DNA from: Limihaloglobus sulfuriphilus
Lineage (GTDB): Bacteria; Planctomycetota; Phycisphaerae; Sedimentisphaerales; Sedimentisphaeraceae
Length of the DNA stretch: 64,000 bases
NCBI RefSeq assembly: GCF_001999965.1
Contig: NZ_CP019646.1
Coordinates: 868,001 to 932,000, forward strand
Direction: 5' to 3'
The translations under genes were made by a program, and so were the position numbers. The stretch's first letter is position 1. Each line of letters opens with the position of its first letter. Positions 45,686 through 54,395 of this stretch are shown here, piece by piece. The notes beneath the pieces were generated by a model. It was not told the origin of the DNA. It worked only from the letters and a program-made list of their open reading frames with translations, and made no database searches.

Positions 45686-46549
45686 ATGAAATCCAAAAAA
45701 GGTTTTACTCTAATAGAGCTCTTAGTCGTTATCTCTATAATTGCCCTTTTGATGGCAATCCTGATGCCGGCACTTACCAAAGTGCGTGAGCAGGCCAAAA
45801 CAACTATCTGCATGACAAATCAGAACAGTTTAGGCACGTTTCTGATGATTTACACCACAGATAACAACGATTCTTATCCGATGGGTTTTGATTCCACCGG
45901 TTCGGGCTGCCCTCGTGACGGTTCGTGGAATTTTGCTATCGGTCAATATATGGACAGAGACGGCAGCCTGGACGGCAGTGCATACCGTGACAAAGCAGAG
46001 CTTAGGGCGTGTCCTTCGGCTCCGATTAAAGATAATACCATCTATTCTCTCGGCGAGGGCAACAGAGGCTGGTGGACGTTCTGGAATTCGAATCCTCAGG
46101 ACAGTTTAGTTCATTACGGCAGTTACGGTTTTAACCGCTGGATGTATGACTGCCCGCAGAGCTGGCCGTGTGCCGGTGCAGGCAGAGACGGATATCAGTC
46201 CGGCGGCAGCATAGAATGGAACTGGAAAAAATCATCTACCACCAAATCCGCCTACAACGTCCCCGTTCTCTTTGACAGTTGGTACAGCAATACCATGCCT
46301 TCTGACAGGGATCGCCCGCCGCAGAAATCAGGACAGGTTTACGATGGAACATCGGCGAACCAGGGAATGGGAATGGTATGCATTGACCGGCACAGGAATA
46401 TGAGCAATAATATACTTTTTGCGGACATGTCAATCCGCAAGGTCGGCCTAAAAGAGCTCTGGACACTTAGCTGGCATCGCCGTTTTGATACTACAACAAC
46501 TTATGAACGCTGGAACAACACGAGCGGCTGGCCCGACTGGTTGCGGTAA
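45686..46549 (+). CDS. Prepilin-type (pseudopilin) protein
   Basis: 288 residues from the ATG at 45686 (AAAGG 7 bases before). The N-terminus KSKKGFTLIELLVVISIIALL is the type III prepilin signal, processed between Gly6 and Phe7 by a PilD-type peptidase. The C-terminal part has H-x-N and ILFADMSIRKV, like the DUF1559-type pilins that planctomycetes encode in many copies. It may build a surface fibre or belong to a type II secretion-like system. No secretion ATPase or peptidase is nearby; its place inside the glycan block suggests a part in substrate contact, which is inference. Confidence 0.85.
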   Translation: MKSKKGFTLIELLVVISIIALLMAILMPALTKVREQAKTTICMTNQNSLGTFLMIYTTDNNDSYPMGFDSTGSGCPRDGSWNFAIGQYMDRDGSLDGSAYRDKAELRACPSAPIKDNTIYSLGEGNRGWWTFWNSNPQDSLVHYGSYGFNRWMYDCPQSWPCAGAGRDGYQSGGSIEWNWKKSSTTKSAYNVPVLFDSWYSNTMPSDRDRPPQKSGQVYDGTSANQGMGMVCIDRHRNMSNNILFADMSIRKVGLKELWTLSWHRRFDTTTTYERWNNTSGWPDWLR

Positions 46550-46588
46550 TCGGAAGATGCGTTTTTTTAGAGCAATCGATTTTTTATT

Positions 46589-47929
46589 ATGAATAGACGA
46601 GATTTTTTAAAGATAACTGCCGCAATTTCAACGTTTCCGGGGCAGATTGCTATTGCAGAATCTTTAACAGGTTCTGCCGGCGCTTCGGTTAAGCTGCTCA
46701 ATCCTTATGCAGATGTTGATTGGGGCAGCTGGGGCAGTTATAAGGCCGCTTTACACCTTCACACTTTGCAGAGTGACGGCTGGAATTCCGTGCGTGAAGT
46801 TACCGGAGCATATAAAAAGGCCGGTTATTCGATAATGTCCATAACGGATCATGATTTTTTTAAGCCGAATTTGCATGTCAGGCCCGGCGAGCTCCCGCCG
46901 GAAAAGGCTTCTCCCTATCCGGAAAACCCAAAGCCTGAAAACTATCCGGCGAACACTACCTGGCCATGGACTGATTACGGCGGCCATAGTCCGGAGAGGC
47001 TTGACATGGTCGGTATACAGGGAAACGAGCTCAGCTACAGGCACCATATTAACAGCTATTTCAACGATTACGGCGTATGGTATGAGAAAACCAATTATGA
47101 TGTACCATACGAAGGAGTTGTTGATGAAAACGGCAAAGAGATATGGGAAGATGACCAGCTTCTTGCTCTGGCAGCGGCTAAAAATTCGATGAAAGGGAAT
47201 GTAGAAGGCTTAGGTGCTATCTTTTCGGCACGCCTAAAGGCCGGAAGCCTGGCAATATTGAACCATCCCGGCGTAGAAGACAGTTACCGCTGGTGGCAGA
47301 GGCAGTCGCTTGACTGGTATGTTGAACGTTTTGAAAAGCATTCCTTCGATTATCTTATAGGAATGGAGGTTACCAATAACAACACGCCCAGGCGGGCATA
47401 CGATGAGGCCCTGTGGGATCAGCTGCTGGCCAGATTCATGCCGGCAAGACCGATATGGGGTTTCGGCAATGACGATATGCACAAACTATTCAGCACTAAG
47501 CAGACGTTTAATGTTTTTTATTTAGATAAGTGCACCAGCGAAAATGTCCATGCGGCTATGCAGAAAGGACATTTCTGTTTCTGCAGGTCAACAAGATCTA
47601 TAGATTATACTGTAAATGATTGTCAGCTTGATACGTTTCCCCAGATTCAAAGTATTGCAGTGGACCAAGACGCCGGCACTATAAAGATAAACGCGGTTGA
47701 CTATGATGAGATTAAGTGGATCAGCAGCCCGCTTTCTCTTGAGCCGATCGATGATTATAAAACAAGCAGCCAGCCCTGGGAGGTGGGTAATGTTGTTCAT
47801 ACGGGAAGTACACTTGATTACCGCAATACTCCCGGCATAAAGAATTATGTCAGGGCAGAACTTCTGCGAAATGACGGAAGCCATACGCAGAGAACATTTA
47901 CCAATCCATTCGGAATTGTAAAGATTTAA
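46589..47929 (+). CDS. Exported PHP-domain protein, copy 1
   Basis: 446 residues, with a Tat-like signal (NRRDFLKITAAISTF). The PHP metal motifs are present: HLHT with His56 and His58, SITDHD, a Glu in QGNELS, LNHPG and FGNDDMH. PHP proteins are metal-dependent phosphoesterases; exported ones in glycan loci have no known substrate, and a sugar-phosphate or sulfate-linked target can only be guessed. It has a close paralogue directly downstream (about 33 bases away) which differs by lacking ~30 residues in the middle. The start has no clear ribosome-binding site. Confidence 0.78.
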   Translation: MNRRDFLKITAAISTFPGQIAIAESLTGSAGASVKLLNPYADVDWGSWGSYKAALHLHTLQSDGWNSVREVTGAYKKAGYSIMSITDHDFFKPNLHVRPGELPPEKASPYPENPKPENYPANTTWPWTDYGGHSPERLDMVGIQGNELSYRHHINSYFNDYGVWYEKTNYDVPYEGVVDENGKEIWEDDQLLALAAAKNSMKGNVEGLGAIFSARLKAGSLAILNHPGVEDSYRWWQRQSLDWYVERFEKHSFDYLIGMEVTNNNTPRRAYDEALWDQLLARFMPARPIWGFGNDDMHKLFSTKQTFNVFYLDKCTSENVHAAMQKGHFCFCRSTRSIDYTVNDCQLDTFPQIQSIAVDQDAGTIKINAVDYDEIKWISSPLSLEPIDDYKTSSQPWEVGNVVHTGSTLDYRNTPGIKNYVRAELLRNDGSHTQRTFTNPFGIVKI

Positions 47930-47962
47930 GTTACATTTGAGTTTCAATCCGGAGTTATACCA

Positions 47963-49234
47963 ATGAACAGACGCACATTCATTAAGAATACCGCAGGCTT
48001 ATCAGCATATGCGGCCTTTGTCAGCGGACTATACACTTCAGAAGCATTTGGAGATAATGCAAAAAGGCAAAATAAACTTGTAGTTAACCCTTATGACAAT
48101 GTTGACTGGTCTAAAGCAGGGCAGTATAAAGCGGCTCTGCATACTCACACAATTCAGAGTGATGGGAAACATTGGGTTGATGAGGCGGTCAACAGTTACC
48201 GCAAAGCGGGATACTCAATAATGGCAATAACAGACCATGACACAGGCTCGCCAAACAGGCATGTGGCGCCCAGCGGTAATTCTTCAATTCCGGCAGAGAT
48301 GGCGAGTTTCTATCCCAGAGAGCCCAGGCCGGAGAATTTTCCCGCCAATCCCACCTGGCCGTGGACTGATTACGGCTGTTCTTCTCCGGAAAATCTGGAT
48401 ATGGTAGGAATACAGGCCAACGAACTGACATACGAACATCACATTAACAGCTACTTTAACAACGCCGGATGGAACAACAATTCCAATAATCCGGTGGACA
48501 AAGACATAAAAAACTGGAACGACCACGAGCTTCATACCGTCAGAGATAAAGGCGGGTTAGCTCTGTTGTGTCATCCCGGCTGGATGAATGAATCGCACAG
48601 GAAGCCGCTTGAATGGTATATTGAACGGTTTAGAAAACATCCGTCCGAGTATTTGTTAGGTATGGAAGTGACAAATAATGACTGCTTCAAAAATGAGCCT
48701 TACGATATCGGGCTTTGGGATCAGCTGCTTACGCGGTTTATGCCCAAAAGACCTGTATGGGGCTTTGGCAATGACGACATGCACGGGCTTTATGTACCCA
48801 GACAGACGTTTAATGTATTTCTTCTCGATGAACTTACAACAGATAATGTTCGCAAAGCTATGGAATCGGGACAGTTTGTTTTCTGCAAGTCAACAAGGCA
48901 CATCGATTACTCTAAAAGGAATTTTAAAGGCCTGGATACATATCCCAGAATACATAAAATTGCGGCGGACACATCAAAGGGCACAATTACAATAGAAGCC
49001 GAAGATTGCGATGAAATAAGATGGATTTCCGCTCCAAAATCATTTGAAACCACGGGTGACTACGTGACCTCTCTGCGGCCGTGGGAGACGGGCACAGTTG
49101 TTCATAAGGGAAAAACTCTTGATTATCTTAACACGCCGGGCATAAAAAACTACGTCAGGGCTGAGCTTCACCGCAAAGACGGCGAGCATGCCCAGAGGAC
49201 TTTTACTAATCCATTTGGTTTCAGCTTGTCCTGA
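47963..49234 (+). CDS. Exported PHP-domain protein, copy 2
   Basis: 423 residues, a paralogue of the gene before it. A signal sequence (NRRTFIKNTAGLSAYAAF) is followed by HTHT (His60, His62), AITDHD, QANELT, LCHPG and FGNDDMH, so the full set of metal ligands is kept. GGAG lies 13 bases before the ATG. The C-terminal ~100 residues are all-beta and end as in copy 1 (RTFTNPFG), suggesting a shared accessory domain. Keeping two intact copies argues for two related substrates. Confidence 0.78.
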   Translation: MNRRTFIKNTAGLSAYAAFVSGLYTSEAFGDNAKRQNKLVVNPYDNVDWSKAGQYKAALHTHTIQSDGKHWVDEAVNSYRKAGYSIMAITDHDTGSPNRHVAPSGNSSIPAEMASFYPREPRPENFPANPTWPWTDYGCSSPENLDMVGIQANELTYEHHINSYFNNAGWNNNSNNPVDKDIKNWNDHELHTVRDKGGLALLCHPGWMNESHRKPLEWYIERFRKHPSEYLLGMEVTNNDCFKNEPYDIGLWDQLLTRFMPKRPVWGFGNDDMHGLYVPRQTFNVFLLDELTTDNVRKAMESGQFVFCKSTRHIDYSKRNFKGLDTYPRIHKIAADTSKGTITIEAEDCDEIRWISAPKSFETTGDYVTSLRPWETGTVVHKGKTLDYLNTPGIKNYVRAELHRKDGEHAQRTFTNPFGFSLS

Positions 49235-49250
49235 AATATTGTTTAATATT

Positions 49251-50636
49251 ATGCGTTTAACATATACAGCGAAACTAATCATCGGTATTATAATCTACAG
49301 TGTAAGCGTTATTCAGGCCGTTGCCGGAGCTGTTTACCGCCAGGACTGTGATTTTGACTATAACGGCAAAATCGATTTTCAGGATTTTCAGGTATATGCC
49401 GATAAGTGGCTCGAGAATGATTGCGGCTTAACTGCCTGGTGCGGCGGCACTGATATAAACCGTGATGATTTAAACGACGTACTTGACTTTACTGAATTTG
49501 CGGCTGCTTACAGGGGCACCCCCTGGGATACTGATCAGCTTTTCAATACTCCACAATATGTAAGAGCACCAGAGCTGGATAGATACGGCGTGTCAGCTGG
49601 CTTTTACACCGGGCCGCAGTTTCAGGGCAGGCCGACCCGCGTATTTGCCTGGTATGGTTTGCCCGAGGGTGAAGGTCCGTTTCCAGGTGTTGTCGTAGTC
49701 CACGGCGGCGGAGGGACGGCAAACGCCGACTGGGTAGCCCAGTGGAACGCGCGAGGCTACGCGGCGATTTCTCTCGACACTACCGGCTCAATACCCTCGG
49801 GTAATTTCCCCGGCAAAATCAAGGATGAGCAGGGCGGCCCGGACGGCTGGGGCGGCTTCAATCAGATTGACTGGAACTATTCAGACCAGTGGGCATATCA
49901 TGCCGCCGCGAATATTATCTCCGCCCATTCTTTTCTAAGGTCTCTTCCCTGTGTAGATGGAAATCGCACAGGTATCGTGGGCATATCCTGGGGCGGATAC
50001 CTCACATCGCTTGCAGCCGGTGTTGATAACCGGTTTGCTTTCGTGATTCCGATATACGGCTGCGGTTATCTGTTTGAGAATTCCGGCTGGAATGCAGTTT
50101 TTGCTTCCATGAGCCGCCGGGCCAAAGACAGATGGGCAAACCTCTGGGACCCGTCAAGCTATCTCGAAAATGCACAGATGCCGATGCTGTGGCTCAACGG
50201 TACAAATGACCCGTATTTTCCGCCGGACTCGTATAAAAAGTCATATTCACTACCCGGCGGGACAGTGAACCTTGCAATAAAGGTCAGGCTCATCCACAAT
50301 CACAACGCGGTAACGGATAACGGGGAAGTGTACGCTTTCGCCGACAGTATCTGTAAAGGCGGCAGCTCGATACCGTTTTTTACCGATGGCTGGGTTGCTG
50401 ACGGCAGCGGATATGCCGCGTACAGCCCTGCGACGGAAATTACTTCAGCGGTGTTAGTATACACCGCAGATACCGGCGAATGGAAAGACCGCTATTGGCA
50501 GACTTTCGCCGCACAGGTTGATTCAGTGAATAATCTTGTTTGGGCCGAATTGCCGCAGAACGCTCAGGTGTGGTTTTTTAATATAACCGATTCTTATGGA
50601 AACATTTCGAGCAGCTCTCATCAAACGGGGCTGTAA
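49251..50636 (+). CDS. Secreted alpha/beta hydrolase (esterase) with N-terminal dockerin-like segment
   Basis: 461 residues from the ATG at 49251; a longer frame would overlap the preceding gene. A signal peptide (about 1-26) precedes a two-loop dockerin-like segment (DFDYNGKIDFQDFQVYA, DINRDDLNDVLDFTEFA; about 33-88). The hydrolase domain starts at about 130, with a VHGGGG oxyanion loop at 150-154, nucleophile Ser246 in GISWGGY, Asp320 (GTNDPYF) and His349 or His351. It resembles acetyl-xylan-esterase/dienelactone-hydrolase types, so deacetylation of a glycan is likely. Having the dockerin-like part at the front rather than at the end is less common. Confidence 0.82.
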   Translation: MRLTYTAKLIIGIIIYSVSVIQAVAGAVYRQDCDFDYNGKIDFQDFQVYADKWLENDCGLTAWCGGTDINRDDLNDVLDFTEFAAAYRGTPWDTDQLFNTPQYVRAPELDRYGVSAGFYTGPQFQGRPTRVFAWYGLPEGEGPFPGVVVVHGGGGTANADWVAQWNARGYAAISLDTTGSIPSGNFPGKIKDEQGGPDGWGGFNQIDWNYSDQWAYHAAANIISAHSFLRSLPCVDGNRTGIVGISWGGYLTSLAAGVDNRFAFVIPIYGCGYLFENSGWNAVFASMSRRAKDRWANLWDPSSYLENAQMPMLWLNGTNDPYFPPDSYKKSYSLPGGTVNLAIKVRLIHNHNAVTDNGEVYAFADSICKGGSSIPFFTDGWVADGSGYAAYSPATEITSAVLVYTADTGEWKDRYWQTFAAQVDSVNNLVWAELPQNAQVWFFNITDSYGNISSSSHQTGL

Positions 50637-50704
50637 TTTTTTCTTGATGTTTAACCTCTAAAATCGCAAATTCTCTTTAATGCTGTTTAGCAGGAAAGCG
50701 GAAG

Positions 50705-52066
50705 ATGAATAACAAAAAGACAAATATAATTTTTATACTTACCGACCATTTTCGGCCGGACGCGGTGAGTGCAGACACTCCTAATCTTCAGAATCTCGCC
50801 GCCGAAGGTGTCAGGTTTACAAACGCATACTGCGCCGCTCCGCTGTGCCAACCGTCAAGAACCAGCATTATTACCGGTATGTTCCCTTCGCAGACCGGTG
50901 TTTGCGGCAACCAGAATCCGCCGGTTTCAAATGAGCTGCGGGATGATACCTTTACCAACCGCCTGCAAAGGGGCGGATATTACACCGCTCTTATCGGCAA
51001 GCACCACTTTATAGACCGTTACGGGATCGGCATGGATATCAGGCAGGACGAAGAGGAGATAAAACGTTACGGTTTTGACAGCGTTTTGCAGGTGCTCGAT
51101 GACGGTGAAAATACTCACAACAAGGATGACTACACGGCTTATCTGGAGGAGAAGGGACTTTTTGATGAGTTTATCAAGGTTTTCCCTGAAAGGGCGTGGC
51201 AGTGCAGGCCGCATCCATTTGGAGATGATGATACTGTTGACGGTTTTATCGGCACAAACGCGGTAAAGTTTATCGAGGAATATTCAAACGATAAGCCCTT
51301 TTATCTCAATGTCAGTTTTGTCGGCCCACACCCTCCGTTCTGGCACCCTGGAAAGCTCAAGCACGACCCGGAGAAAATCGCCGATCCGATAGGAGCGGCC
51401 TTCACCCAGGACGATAAAGTTATGAAGGCGCACTATTTAGACAGGTGCAGCCTGATCGATAAGTACATTGGTAAAATTACAGATGCCCTTAATCATAAAG
51501 GTTTTTACGATAATACTCTGATAATTTTCAGCTCTGACCACGGCGAAAATGCCGGCGATTTCGGCATCTGGGACAAGCGTTTCTGCTATGAGCAGAGCTG
51601 GGGCGTTCCTCTGATATTCGCAGGTGCCAGAACCATTGGTGAGCGGCGTATGTGCGGCAGCCGCGTAAGTAAAATGCTGGTGTCGCAGCTTGATTTGTAT
51701 CCGACAATTCTCGCCGCGGCGGGCATGGAACCGGCCGCGGAACGTAATCGCTGGGGCAGGAATATTTTCAGGATGCTCGAAGATGAACCCGGCAGCGGGC
51801 ATAGTGAAATTCATGCCCAGCTTGGCACGGTGCATATGATGCGCGACGGCTGCTGGAAGATCGCCTATGACCCTGAAGCCGGCGGCGTACAGTATCTGTT
51901 TAATCTCAGGTCTGACCCGAATGAGCTTTGCAATCTTGCCGGCGCTGCCGTCTATGAAAAGGTAACGGCGAGACTGTTGGAGAGGATACTTGACCATCGT
52001 ATCCGGTTGAGCCAGTTTACACAGGTCAAGGAAGAACAGCGGGTTCAGGCCGCAAGGTATATTTAA
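50705..52066 (+). CDS. Type I sulfatase without signal peptide (CQPSR)
   Basis: 453 residues. It begins directly with the sulfatase fold (NIIFILTDHFRPDAV), with no export signal, and GGAAG before the ATG; it may therefore act in the cytoplasm on imported sulfated oligosaccharides. The formylglycine residue is Cys48 in LCQPSRTSIITG. GKHHF, SSDHGEN and SQLDLYPT are later S1 motifs. The substrate is unknown. It lies between the dockerin-esterase and the first beta-helix gene. Confidence 0.88.
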   Translation: MNNKKTNIIFILTDHFRPDAVSADTPNLQNLAAEGVRFTNAYCAAPLCQPSRTSIITGMFPSQTGVCGNQNPPVSNELRDDTFTNRLQRGGYYTALIGKHHFIDRYGIGMDIRQDEEEIKRYGFDSVLQVLDDGENTHNKDDYTAYLEEKGLFDEFIKVFPERAWQCRPHPFGDDDTVDGFIGTNAVKFIEEYSNDKPFYLNVSFVGPHPPFWHPGKLKHDPEKIADPIGAAFTQDDKVMKAHYLDRCSLIDKYIGKITDALNHKGFYDNTLIIFSSDHGENAGDFGIWDKRFCYEQSWGVPLIFAGARTIGERRMCGSRVSKMLVSQLDLYPTILAAAGMEPAAERNRWGRNIFRMLEDEPGSGHSEIHAQLGTVHMMRDGCWKIAYDPEAGGVQYLFNLRSDPNELCNLAGAAVYEKVTARLLERILDHRIRLSQFTQVKEEQRVQAARYI

Positions 52067-52097
52067 TTCAAAGTGTTATTCTGCATGGACTTGAGTA

Positions 52098-54392
52098 ATG
52101 TATAAATTTTTAATTATAATTTTTGCCTGTTCGGCCGCTCTGTCGCAGACGTTATTTGTCTCGCCGCAGGGCAGTGATTCCAACCCCGGAACGAAAGAAA
52201 AACCCTTTGCGACTATTGAAAGGGCTAAGTCTCTTGTAAGAAACGAATTGCAAGAAAAAGCCGGTTTTGTGACCGTTTATCTACGCGGCGGAACCTACCG
52301 GCTCAAACAGACGCTTGTTTTCAGTGCTGAGGATTCAGCGGCTGACGGCTTCAGCATCAGCTACAAGGCTTATGCCGATGAGCGACCTGTTATCAGCTCG
52401 GGTGTCGCGGTTACCGGCTGGCAGAAGTGCGAAGTAGAACCATCGAATCTGCCCCAGGCCGCTAAAGGCAGGCTGTGGGTCGCGGATTTCCCGAAGGGTA
52501 TAGATACATTCAAGACAATGTTTGACGATAAAGGCCGCCTGCCCAGAGCGATAGGAAAAGAGCATAAGCCGGCACTTCCAAGAACTGACCCTCGCGTTTC
52601 AGATAGAAAAACCCTGTATTTTCCCGCCGACAGCATGAGAGACTATGAAAATTTATCCGACGTCGAGATATGGATCGTGCCTACGTTTCAGTGGTGCCAT
52701 AATATTTTGCCGCTGGAAAGTGTAAATGTCAAAGAAGGATTCGCAAAGACCAGTGTTACCGGAACATACCCGCTTGCTCAGAGAGAAAAGGGCTACGACC
52801 CGAGCCGGTTCAGGGTGTGCAACGCCGCTGATGTGCTCGATGAGCCGGGCGAGTGGTTCATGGACTCAAAACTGCGGAAGATATGGCTCTGGCCAAGAGA
52901 CGTGAATAAACCGGAAAATGTTGTTATACCTTCACTTAATGAGATTGTAAGGGTTGAGGGTGAGCCGGGAAAACCTGTTTCGGGGCTTATCTTTGACGGC
53001 ATAACCTTCAAGCATGCCAAACGGGATGAGATAACAGACCAGGACGCGGGACTTCAGCACGACTGGGAATACTGGAACAAGCCCAATGTCATGGTACGGT
53101 TTGTAAACTCTAAGGACTGTACTTTGCGAAACTGTCTCCTTACCGAGAGCGGCGGCGGAGGTGCCAGGCTTGATATGTATTCACAGAATAACCGGATTGA
53201 AAACTGTGAGATTTCCTGTCTGGGCGGAACAGGTGTCGCTTTTATAGGTGATAAGGTTGGCAGGGATTTTGTCAACAGAGGCAACCACTTGATTAACAAT
53301 AATATACATCGCATTGGCCTGGAGTTCCATCACAGCGCGGCGGTTTTTCTCTGGCAGAGCGGGGAAAACAGAATCGCCAGTAACAAAATACATCACACGC
53401 CTTACAACGGTTTTTCAGTCGGCGGGGTGGTTAACCCGCATCTCTCACGTCAGTGGCGGGAAAACAACGTCCGTGAGCTGACCCGCGTTATTGATTACAG
53501 CGGACTGCCGTTTAAGGAGATGGAAACGCAGAATGACACGGATATTACCTGGCCGATGCTGCTGCCGTATCTGTATTCGCGTGACAATATCTTTGAGAAC
53601 AACGAGATATACCGCAACGTTGAAATTCTCGGCGACGGCAACCCGTTTTATATCCGCATGTCCGGTTACGGCAATATTATCCGCCGCAATTATTTTCACA
53701 GCAACTACGGCTCTCACTCTGCCGGGGCGATGCGTTTTGACGGCCAGCAGGCAGGGTGCGTCTTTGAGGAAAACGTGATTTACCAGTGCACCGGCTGCGG
53801 GGTGAATTTTCACAAGGCCAACAGAATCGTCAATAATATCATTGTCGATATCAGAGACAATGCACAGATCAAACTGACCAGGCCTGCTCATACAGGCGCT
53901 GATATAGAAAGCGATGCAGGTCATTTTATACGTTGCGTTTACGGTTCGGGCTGGACGAAGGTTGGAGTACCGAATTATGACAAGGCCCAGATACGCAACA
54001 ATGTAATGGTTCAGCTTTCGGAAGGTTTCTCTGAATTTTACGGCGATACGGTGCACTGGAAGGGGCGTACAGAGAAGTGGACAGATTTTACTTTCGTAAA
54101 AGATACTGACAACAATCTGATGTGGACACCGCATAGTCCAAAACAGCTTAGAGACTGGCTCAGTACAATACAGAAATCCGGGCTGGACAAAAACAGTACA
54201 GTTGCCGATCCGCTGTTTGTCGATTTGGAGAAGCAGGATTTCCGTTTCAGGGCCGAATCAAAGGCGCTAAAAATGGGTATAAAGCAGGTTGACGTACGTA
54301 ATTGCGGCCTGAACAGTGAATACCCGCTCTGGCTTAGCGAGCGTATTGAAGATGACAGAGACAACCCTTTAGAAATAGAAGCCTTGAGGTAA
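52098..54392 (+). CDS. Secreted right-handed beta-helix glycosidase, GH141-like, copy 1
   Basis: 764 residues, with a signal peptide (about 1-17). The opening LFVSPQGSDSNPGTKEKPFATIERAKSLV is the start of the DUF1565-type/parallel beta-helix fold, followed by VYLRGGTYRL and PVISSGVAVTGW. Helical coils with repeated N-x-I and N-x-x-H rungs fill about 300-600. This layout matches GH141 proteins, whose characterised members include an alpha-L-fucosidase and a xylanase; the call is by pattern only. It is first of three tandem paralogues and ends 3 bases before the next start. Confidence 0.72.
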   Translation: MYKFLIIIFACSAALSQTLFVSPQGSDSNPGTKEKPFATIERAKSLVRNELQEKAGFVTVYLRGGTYRLKQTLVFSAEDSAADGFSISYKAYADERPVISSGVAVTGWQKCEVEPSNLPQAAKGRLWVADFPKGIDTFKTMFDDKGRLPRAIGKEHKPALPRTDPRVSDRKTLYFPADSMRDYENLSDVEIWIVPTFQWCHNILPLESVNVKEGFAKTSVTGTYPLAQREKGYDPSRFRVCNAADVLDEPGEWFMDSKLRKIWLWPRDVNKPENVVIPSLNEIVRVEGEPGKPVSGLIFDGITFKHAKRDEITDQDAGLQHDWEYWNKPNVMVRFVNSKDCTLRNCLLTESGGGGARLDMYSQNNRIENCEISCLGGTGVAFIGDKVGRDFVNRGNHLINNNIHRIGLEFHHSAAVFLWQSGENRIASNKIHHTPYNGFSVGGVVNPHLSRQWRENNVRELTRVIDYSGLPFKEMETQNDTDITWPMLLPYLYSRDNIFENNEIYRNVEILGDGNPFYIRMSGYGNIIRRNYFHSNYGSHSAGAMRFDGQQAGCVFEENVIYQCTGCGVNFHKANRIVNNIIVDIRDNAQIKLTRPAHTGADIESDAGHFIRCVYGSGWTKVGVPNYDKAQIRNNVMVQLSEGFSEFYGDTVHWKGRTEKWTDFTFVKDTDNNLMWTPHSPKQLRDWLSTIQKSGLDKNSTVADPLFVDLEKQDFRFRAESKALKMGIKQVDVRNCGLNSEYPLWLSERIEDDRDNPLEIEALR

Positions 54393-54395
54393 AAT

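Noticed and set aside
53445-54134. 229-residue minus-strand open frame
   Set aside because: It is antisense to the first beta-helix gene and has no recognisable protein features.
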